A stretch of 46,984 nucleotides of DNA from Deltaproteobacteria bacterium (GTDB lineage Bacteria > Desulfobacterota > Deferrimicrobia > J040): the NCBI GenBank assembly GCA_011773515.1, contig WVXK01000057.1, positions 15,586 to 62,569 on the forward strand, read 5' to 3'. The position numbers and the translations under genes are program-made. The notes beneath the pieces were generated by a model that was not told the origin of the DNA, made no database searches, and saw only the letters and a list, made by a program, of their open reading frames with translations. Positions 42,218 to 46,984 of the stretch are shown here, piece after piece (position 1 is the stretch's first letter; every line of letters begins with the position of its first letter).

Positions 42218-42236
42218 GTGTGGAAGAAAGCCACAG
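42218..42236. promoter_or_regulatory. Candidate enhancer palindrome, site 2
   Basis: GTGTGGAAGAAAGCCACAG has 6-bp arms (GTGTGG/CCACAG, one mismatch) and shares GTGTGGAA with site 1. Its centre is about 107 bp upstream of the -24 element; the two sites are 83 bp apart centre to centre, close to 8 helical turns. Confidence 0.4.
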
Positions 42237-42333
42237 GTTCGTCCGGATGGCTCTCAGGCAGCCGCGCCCCCTTATTCCTGAAATATCTATTGTTTTCAAG
42301 TAGTTGTAAAGTTATCGCGCCCATGTTCCGGGC

Positions 42334-42349
42334 TGGCACGGTCATTGCG
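42334..42349 (+). promoter_or_regulatory. Sigma-54 (-24/-12) promoter for the GcvH-like/HybAB operon
   Basis: TGGCACGGTCATTGCG matches the sigma-54 consensus TGGCACG-N4-TTGCA at 11 of 12 defined positions, with the required GG at -24 and GC at -12. Transcription would start near 42360. It follows a sigma-54-dependent activator gene on the same strand, and an operon of membrane electron-transfer proteins begins immediately downstream. Apart from this promoter and the two palindromes, 42104-42386 holds no gene that I can support. Confidence 0.85.
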
Positions 42350-42386
42350 AATGAAGAGGGTAGAAACGGTTGGTCGGGAGGCGAAA

Positions 42387-42494
42387 ATGGGATACGCGAT
42401 AATATTTGTCACCTATCTCGTGGTTGCCCTGATAGCGGCGGCAAGAACCGGGCCCGCTGAAAGCGATGGAGCCGTGAGGGTGCACCTTCCCTAG
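42387..42494 (+). CDS. 35-aa single-pass membrane peptide
   Basis: This very short gene encodes MGYAIIFVTYLVVALIAAAR and a 15-residue polar tail, TGPAESDGAVRVHLP. It has one hydrophobic helix (about residues 3-19). GGGAGGCGAAA lies just upstream of the ATG, and the gene starts about 27 bp after the predicted sigma-54 transcription start, so it is the first gene of the operon. An ATG at 42351 in the same frame lies upstream of that start site and is rejected. Small single-helix peptides are often subunits or assembly factors of membrane respiratory complexes; that role is inferred from position. Confidence 0.6.
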   Translation: MGYAIIFVTYLVVALIAAARTGPAESDGAVRVHLP

Positions 42495-42560
42495 TCAGTG
42501 GCGTTTTCCTCTCCTGCCCGAGGGATGCGGGTCGTCATTTCTGAAGGAAAGGGGGTAGAC

Positions 42561-43274
42561 ATGAAAGGGGATACCTGCCCGTTTCTCGAGGTAAAGACGG
42601 TCATATATTGCAAGGCCTTTCCCGTCAAGAAGATGATACCCGTCGAGCGTCTCTCGTCTTCCCGGGGCCTCTGCGGGACCTCCCATTTCCAGGAGTGTTC
42701 CCATTTCAAGGAGGTAAGCTGCGCCGAGAGAGAGACGCAGAATGTCAGGGGGTTCCTCATCAAATCGGACTACTATTACCACCCGGGGCATCTGTGGGTC
42801 TCCTTCCCGGAAGACAGCGAAAACGACGTGAGGGTGGGAATCGATGATTTTGCCCAGAGGATCATCGGGAAAATAGACAAGGTTTCCCTCCCCCCGACGG
42901 GCACGGCCGTGAAGGAGGGAAGCGTATGCTTCCTGCTCCACTCCGGCAAGCGCAAGATCCGCATGGCGGCTCCCGTGACCGGGATCATCAAGGAGGTCAA
43001 CGAAAACCTTGTATCCCACCCTGCCGTCATCAACGAGGATCCTTACTGGGAAGGATGGGTGCTCAGCGCACGGCTGACCGGGGACGGGATCAAGGGCCTG
43101 TTCTACGGGAGCGCAGCTCAAAACTGGCTCAGGTGGGACGCCGAGCGGCTCATGAGGGTGTGCGCGGTAAACTTCGGCATCACGGCAACGAACGGGGGTG
43201 AGGCGGTTTCGAATATCAGCGCCCAGCTGAGCACGCAACAGTGGAGCAAGATCGTCGGCATTTTCCTGGAGTAG
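42561..43274 (+). CDS. GcvH-like (lipoyl-domain-fold) protein with an N-terminal Cys-rich domain
   Basis: This 237-aa soluble protein starts with a five-Cys segment (C6, C17, C38, C46, C54: CPFLEVKTVIYC, LCGTSHFQECSHF) that looks like a metal or Fe-S site. A GcvH-type beta-barrel follows (about 70-175): YYYHPGHLWV, VGIDDFAQRIIG, SGKRKIRMAAPVTG, NEDPYWEGW. At the place of the lipoyl-lysine of glycine-cleavage H protein the sequence has K130, with the Pro eight residues later as in GcvH, but without the usual ES[VA]K[AS] context. Helices follow at the C terminus. The start at 42561 has AAGGAAAGGGGGT upstream. No gcvT or gcvP is nearby. It is the first of three GcvH-like genes in this operon. 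Lipoylation is uncertain. Confidence 0.85.
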   Translation: MKGDTCPFLEVKTVIYCKAFPVKKMIPVERLSSSRGLCGTSHFQECSHFKEVSCAERETQNVRGFLIKSDYYYHPGHLWVSFPEDSENDVRVGIDDFAQRIIGKIDKVSLPPTGTAVKEGSVCFLLHSGKRKIRMAAPVTGIIKEVNENLVSHPAVINEDPYWEGWVLSARLTGDGIKGLFYGSAAQNWLRWDAERLMRVCAVNFGITATNGGEAVSNISAQLSTQQWSKIVGIFLE

Positions 43275-43328
43275 GGGTATGGATTGCAATAACGGGGTCA
43301 ACGCGAACCGGCAAAGGAGGTGAGAACA

Positions 43329-44030
43329 ATGGTCCCCATCCTTGTCATATTGACATTTGCTGCCTTTATCCTGGTCCAGATTGCTCTCGAGAAGAGGGCC
43401 GAGGTGAGGGCAAGGGAGCTGGCGAGCCAGTACGGCGAATCTCAGGAGCTTGCCGTGCCTCCACGGGTATCACCCGCCCTTTCGGGGTATGCGATCCCGG
43501 AAGGCGTGTTTCTCCATCCCGGGCACACCTGGGCCCACCTGGGGCTCACGGGTGAGGCGAGAGTGGGAATCGACGACTTTGCCCGGATGATCGTGGGGGA
43601 CATAGACGGTGTTCTGCTGCCGCGGGAGGGCACCCGGGTTGCGCAGGGGGGCAAGCTGTTTGCCCTGGTCAAGGGGAAGCGGGCGATCGATTTCGTGTCT
43701 CCCCTTGACGGTATCGTCCAGGTGGTCAACGATTACGTCGAGCTGTCGCCGGAGCGGATAACGAACGACCCGTACCAGTCCGGATGGATACTCGAGATCA
43801 GGCCCACCAATTTCGTAAAGAACATCAAGCGGCTCAGGATAGCTGCCGAGGCGGCCAACTGGTTCCAGAGGGAGATGGAGCGGTTTTCGGAATTTATCGA
43901 CCGTCACATGGGACGGCAGCGGGAAGTGGGAGTGACCGCCCGGGATGGTGGCGCCTACCTTTCGGGCATCGTCGAAAAAATGGACGACGAGCTCCTCAAG
44001 AAGCTCGGGAGGGCCTTCTTCGGTCTGTAA
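43329..44030 (+). CDS. Membrane-anchored GcvH-like protein, second copy
   Basis: This 233-aa protein has an N-terminal transmembrane helix (about 2-20, VPILVILTFAAFILVQIAL), a linker, and a GcvH-like domain (about 58-150): VFLHPGHTWAHLG, VGIDDFARMIVGDIDGV, GKRAIDFVSPLDG, NDPYQSGW. K117 aligns with the lipoyl-lysine and Pro125 lies eight residues on, so lipoylation is possible; the residues beside the lysine differ from glycine-cleavage H proteins. The domain should face the cytoplasm or the periplasm depending on the helix direction, which is not decided by the flanking charges. The ATG at 43329 is preceded by AAAGGAGG; a GTG at 43320 overlaps that site. Long C-terminal helices (about 155-233) extend beyond the usual GcvH length of about 130 aa. 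Confidence 0.88.
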   Translation: MVPILVILTFAAFILVQIALEKRAEVRARELASQYGESQELAVPPRVSPALSGYAIPEGVFLHPGHTWAHLGLTGEARVGIDDFARMIVGDIDGVLLPREGTRVAQGGKLFALVKGKRAIDFVSPLDGIVQVVNDYVELSPERITNDPYQSGWILEIRPTNFVKNIKRLRIAAEAANWFQREMERFSEFIDRHMGRQREVGVTARDGGAYLSGIVEKMDDELLKKLGRAFFGL

Positions 44031-44110
44031 GGGGAAGAAAATTACCGTGTCAGGCCTTCCCCGGGATATGAGAGCGGTCCTGGCGGAACCGGAAGAAAGG
44101 AGAGGAAGCA

Positions 44111-44995
44111 ATGAGCGTGAAGAGGAGAGATTTCCTGAAGATCGCCGGATGCGCGGGAATGGCACTGCTCGGCGTAAGTGATGCCCGTGCCAGAACAAAA
44201 GAACCGGATCCCGAGTTTTCCGCTATGCTCATTGACACGACGCTTTGTGAGGGCTGCCGCAGCTGCGAAGAGGCCTGCAACGAGAAGAACAGCCTCCCCG
44301 ATCCGGCGACGCCGTTTGATGAGGGGAGCGTGTATGACAGGAAAAGGGATACATCCATCGGCGCCTACACGGTAATCAACCGGTTCCCGAACCCCCGGGA
44401 TCCCGGCAGCCCCATATACGTGAGGAGGCAGTGCATGCACTGCAACCAGCCCGCCTGCGCGTCGGCGTGCCTTGTCAAGGGGCTCGAGAAAACGCGGCAG
44501 GGGCCGGTCATCTATAACAAGGAGCGGTGCATGGGCTGCAGGTACTGCATGATATCGTGCCCCTTCGACATACCGAAATTCGAGTATGACAGCCCGTCGC
44601 CCTTTATCAAGAAGTGCACCTTCTGTTACGACAGGCAGAGGCAGGGGAAGATTCCCGCATGTGCGGAGGCGTGCCCCACGGAGGCGACCCTCTTCGGGAC
44701 CAGGAGGGAACTTGTGGAGGTTGCGAGAAAGCGCATATACAGGAATCCGGGGAAATACGTCCCCCACATATACGGTGAGCATGAAGTTGGGGGCACCGGC
44801 TGGCTCTACCTCTCTGCAATCCCCTTCGACCAGATCGGTTTCAGGACAGACCTGGGCGTGAGGCCCTACCCTGAGCTGACGTCGGGGTTTCTCTACGGGG
44901 TTCCCCTGGTTTTCGTGCTGTGGCCGTCCATGCTGCTTGCCTTGAACCACTTTTCGAGAAAGAAGGGGGAGAGAGGCGATGAAGGGAAAGACTGA
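44111..44995 (+). CDS. HybA/HmcB-like periplasmic ferredoxin with Tat signal and C-terminal anchor
   Basis: This 294-aa protein begins with a twin-arginine signal (KRRDFLK at 4-10) and contains four [4Fe-4S] motifs in the DMSO-reductase/HybA order: CEGCRSCEEAC (46-56), CMHCNQPACASAC (108-120), CMGCRYCMISC (140-150) and CTFCYDRQRQGKIPACAEAC (169-188). All 16 Cys are in place. A C-terminal hydrophobic helix (about 259-279) anchors it to the membrane, as in HybA. It passes electrons between a periplasmic partner and the quinone-interacting membrane subunit encoded next, with which it overlaps by 17 bp. Its usual catalytic partner (a hydrogenase, a multiheme cytochrome such as HmcA, or another oxidoreductase) is not within the window and may lie beyond its right end. 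Confidence 0.93.
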   Translation: MSVKRRDFLKIAGCAGMALLGVSDARARTKEPDPEFSAMLIDTTLCEGCRSCEEACNEKNSLPDPATPFDEGSVYDRKRDTSIGAYTVINRFPNPRDPGSPIYVRRQCMHCNQPACASACLVKGLEKTRQGPVIYNKERCMGCRYCMISCPFDIPKFEYDSPSPFIKKCTFCYDRQRQGKIPACAEACPTEATLFGTRRELVEVARKRIYRNPGKYVPHIYGEHEVGGTGWLYLSAIPFDQIGFRTDLGVRPYPELTSGFLYGVPLVFVLWPSMLLALNHFSRKKGERGDEGKD

Positions 44996-46271
44996 CACAG
45001 GAAGTAGCAATCCGGGGCCGGCGCCGATTCTTCTTCAGAAGGCAGGGGAATTCATCCGCTTCTTCCTCGGCGAGCTCAGGCCGAAAGGGAGGGTGCTCAC
45101 TCCCTTCAACGTCATCAGCGGGGCGATCATACTGCTCGGCGCCGTGCTCGTCGTGATCCGCTTTGCCAGGGGGCTCGGCGCGGTGACGAACCTGAACCAG
45201 GACTACCCCTGGGGCCTCTGGATCGGCTTCGACGTGGTGACGGGGGTGGCCTTTGCCGGCGGCGCATACGTGCTCACCTTCGTCGTCCACGTCCTGCGGT
45301 TCAAGAAGTACGAACCCATTGTCCGGGCCACGGTTTTAAACGGTTTTCTCGCCTATGTCTTCTACGCCGGCGCGCTCCTCCTGGACCTGGGCCGCCCCTG
45401 GAACGTGATCAACCCGATCATCGGGAAAGCCTTCGGCCTCAGCTCCGTCCTCTTCCTGGTGGCGTGGCACTTCATGCTCTACATGATATGCGAGTTCGTT
45501 GAATTCGCTCCTGCCGTTGCAGAGTGGCTGAACTGGAAGAGGGTGCGCAGGTTCGTCATGAGCCTGACCATGGGAGCCGTCATATTCGGGATAACGCTCT
45601 CAACGCTCCATCAGTCGGGCCTGGGGGCTCTCTTCCTCCTCGCCCCGTCGAAGATTCACCCCCTCTGGTATTCGGGGAGCATACCCGTTCTCTTCTTCAT
45701 TTCGAGCATATTTGCGGGTCTCTCCATGGTCATCATCGAGAGCTCCATATCCCACAGAATTTTCAACAGCCAGATCGATGGCGAGCACCGGGCGTCCCAT
45801 GGCGAGATAGTCCTGGGACTCGGAAAAGGGGCAGCCTGCGCCCTCTTCGTGTACCTGTTTCTCAAAATCATCGATTTTGTCCACGGCAGGCACTGGGACC
45901 TGATCCCTACGCCCATGGGGTACTGGTACCTCCTGGAGACGGTGGGATTCGTGCTCGTTCCTGCAGGCCTGTTCGTTTACGCGGTGCGGAAAGAAAGCGT
46001 CCCCATGGTTCAGTTCACCGCTGTCCTGGCGGCCATCGGGGTCGTGCTGAACCGGCTCAACGTCTCCATCATCGCCTTCAAGTGGTACGAGCCGGTGCGG
46101 TACGTTCCCTCCTGGATGGAGGTGGAGATAACCCTCGCGGTTATCTTTCTCGAGATCTGGGTCTTTCGGTGGGTCGTGAACAGAATGCCCGTTTTGCGGA
46201 AGTACCGCGAACCGGAAGGTGAGCCGGTGAAAGAAGCGGAGGTGGTGAAATGGAGACCTTCACATATGTAG
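44979..46271 (+). CDS. HybB/HmcC-like NrfD-family quinone-interacting membrane subunit
   Basis: This 430-aa integral membrane protein has about ten hydrophobic helices and the HybB-family opening TPFNVISGAIILLGAVLVVIR, followed by the DYPWGLWIGFDVVTGVAFAGGAYV block. Conserved His, Glu and Asp residues in the helices (LLLDLGRPWN, HQSGLGALFLLAP) line the quinone site in the NrfD/PsrC family. It exchanges electrons between the HybA-like ferredoxin and menaquinone; proton translocation has been proposed for some members. The gene overlaps both the upstream ferredoxin (17 bp) and the downstream GcvH-like gene (22 bp). The ATG is preceded by a GGGGGAGAGAGGCG. Confidence 0.95.
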   Translation: MKGKTDTGSSNPGPAPILLQKAGEFIRFFLGELRPKGRVLTPFNVISGAIILLGAVLVVIRFARGLGAVTNLNQDYPWGLWIGFDVVTGVAFAGGAYVLTFVVHVLRFKKYEPIVRATVLNGFLAYVFYAGALLLDLGRPWNVINPIIGKAFGLSSVLFLVAWHFMLYMICEFVEFAPAVAEWLNWKRVRRFVMSLTMGAVIFGITLSTLHQSGLGALFLLAPSKIHPLWYSGSIPVLFFISSIFAGLSMVIIESSISHRIFNSQIDGEHRASHGEIVLGLGKGAACALFVYLFLKIIDFVHGRHWDLIPTPMGYWYLLETVGFVLVPAGLFVYAVRKESVPMVQFTAVLAAIGVVLNRLNVSIIAFKWYEPVRYVPSWMEVEITLAVIFLEIWVFRWVVNRMPVLRKYREPEGEPVKEAEVVKWRPSHM

Positions 46272-46945
46272 ACATCTATGCGACGAAGGGAATCGAGTAC
46301 ATCATCGTCATTTTCTTTCTCTTCATTGTTATTTTCTTCTGGCGCTTCATCTGGCCCCCCCTTCCGGAGGCGGCAGAGGAGGAGCTCTTCCCTGGAGCGG
46401 GGGAATGGTTCCACGTTCCGGAGGGGTACTATTTCCACCAGGGGCACAGCTGGCTGCGAAGAGAGCGCCCGGACCTGGTAACCGTCGGGCTCGATGATTT
46501 CGCCCAGAAACTGCTGGGGAGGGCTGATAATCTCCGGCTTCCCGGGTCGGGTGCCACCATCCGTCAGGGGGAGGTAGGGTGGAGTATAGATGTCGCTTCG
46601 AAGACCATCGATATGCTCTCCCCCGTCGATGGGGAGGTCGTCGCTTTGAACGCCGAGGTGATGGATTTTCCCGAGATCGTGAACCAGGATCCCTACGGGA
46701 GGGGCTGGTTGATGAAGATCAGGCCCACGAGGCTCTCGGGGAACCTCACCCACCTGCTCTCGGGAAGGCTGGCGAAGGACTGGATCGAAGGGATCGTCGA
46801 CTTTCTTCGCGAGAGTGTGGGGGGAAGCCTGGGGCCCGTGTATCACGACGGCGGACAGCCCGTATCGGGTATTGCCCGGGCTCTCTATGGTGACCGGTGG
46901 CACGAGCTGGTTGAGGAGGTTTTGCGAACGGGCGAGGAGGTTTGA
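46250..46945 (+). CDS. Membrane-anchored GcvH-like protein, third copy
   Basis: This 231-aa protein has an N-terminal transmembrane helix (about 15-35, IEYIIVIFFLFIVIFFWRFIW) and a GcvH-like domain (about 58-150): YYFHQGHSWLRRE, VGLDDFAQKLLG, ASKTIDMLSPVDGEVV, NQDPYGRGW. The position that aligns with lipoyl-lysine is Ser117; the nearest Lys is at 118, one residue later, so canonical lipoylation is doubtful. C-terminal helices run to the end. The ATG lies within the end of the NrfD-like gene and has GGAGGTGGTGAA upstream. A structural or adaptor role in the complex is more likely than an enzymatic one. Confidence 0.88.
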   Translation: METFTYVDIYATKGIEYIIVIFFLFIVIFFWRFIWPPLPEAAEEELFPGAGEWFHVPEGYYFHQGHSWLRRERPDLVTVGLDDFAQKLLGRADNLRLPGSGATIRQGEVGWSIDVASKTIDMLSPVDGEVVALNAEVMDFPEIVNQDPYGRGWLMKIRPTRLSGNLTHLLSGRLAKDWIEGIVDFLRESVGGSLGPVYHDGGQPVSGIARALYGDRWHELVEEVLRTGEEV

Positions 46946-46948
46946 GCC

Positions 46949-46984
46949 GTGGGGTCACCGCCGGGAAGAGACGGCAGGCCGGAA
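46949..46984 (+). CDS. Possible start of the next operon gene (cut by the window end)
   Basis: A GTG at 46949, preceded by GAGGAGG, opens a frame that runs to the window end with 12 codons (MGSPPGRDGRPE). If real it is the next member of the GcvH/HybAB operon, three bases after the previous stop. Too little is present to assign a family. Confidence 0.35.
   Translation, partial: MGSPPGRDGRPE

Noticed and set aside
42351-42386. Earlier ATG giving a 47-aa version of the small membrane peptide
   Set aside because: It lies upstream of the predicted sigma-54 transcription start and has no ribosome-binding site, whereas 42387 has GGGAGGCGAAA.
43291-43300. A third copy of the REP-like element
   Set aside because: Only the GGGGTCA start is present; the remaining arm and centre are absent.
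44111-46271. A hydrogenase operon
   Set aside because: HybA/HybB-like subunits are present, but no large or small Ni-Fe hydrogenase subunit lies in the window. The catalytic partner is unknown.
42561-46945. Glycine cleavage system H proteins
   Set aside because: No gcvT, gcvP or lipoate-attachment gene is nearby, the lysine context is altered, two copies have membrane anchors, and the neighbours are respiratory. The fold is GcvH-like but the pathway is not supported.

Overview
The window reads as a chromosomal segment of an anaerobic, GC-rich bacterium, most likely a Desulfobacterota/deltaproteobacterium-like organism. This is inferred from gene content: a 2-oxoacid:ferredoxin oxidoreductase, an Hmc/Hyb-type membrane electron-transfer module, a c-heme sensor kinase, a sigma-54 regulator, a Gld-type ABC exporter and arsM. 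No rRNA, tRNA, CRISPR array or phage region was recognised by eye.

Layout. (1) 1-930: an unknown secreted protein bracketed by two 72/73-bp REP/MITE-like elements. (2) 939-9506, minus strand: a tightly overlapping glucan/trehalose operon treZ - GH57 - treY - malQ. (3) 9.6-11.2 kb: a more AT-rich stretch with a small secreted protein and a dodecin. (4) 11.2-13.7 kb: a DUF2318 Fe-S/metal protein with an FtsX-type permease and an ATPase, behind a promoter whose spacer is a perfect palindrome. (5) 13.8-16.4 kb: AbrB-type regulator, arsM, ECF sigma factor, a SHOCT protein and a Met/Cys-rich protein. (6) 16.4-22.5 kb: single genes (DUF488, NfeD-like, methyltransferase, SDR, c-type cytochrome, TauE permease, HD-GYP response regulator). 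(7) 22.7-28.3 kb, minus strand: a 37-aa rubredoxin-like protein, a GltD-like Fe-S flavoprotein, an NAD(P)H-type flavoprotein, and KorA/KorB. (8) 28.4-33.2 kb, minus strand: GldA/GldF/GldG-like ABC system plus a DUF4340 protein. (9) 33.4-38.4 kb: a beta-hydroxyacid dehydrogenase, a degenerate aldo/keto reductase, an Ada/Ogt-type repair protein, a periplasmic DUF4412-like protein and a ketopantoate reductase-like protein. (10) 38.5-46.98 kb: the most interesting part.

Region 10 encodes a sensor kinase with two c-type heme motifs in its periplasmic domain, an archaemetzincin-type zinc protease, and a sigma-54-dependent response regulator. These are followed by a near-consensus -24/-12 promoter and an operon of a 35-aa membrane peptide, three divergent GcvH-like proteins (two membrane-anchored), a Tat-exported HybA/HmcB-like 16-Cys ferredoxin and a HybB/NrfD-like quinone-interacting membrane subunit. 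There is no gcvT or gcvP, so the GcvH folds are probably subunits or carriers of a membrane redox complex and not part of glycine cleavage. The operon runs off the right end of the window. The economical reading is a redox-sensing two-component system that switches on a dedicated respiratory complex. All functional statements are from reading translated sequence and motifs; no database search was run.
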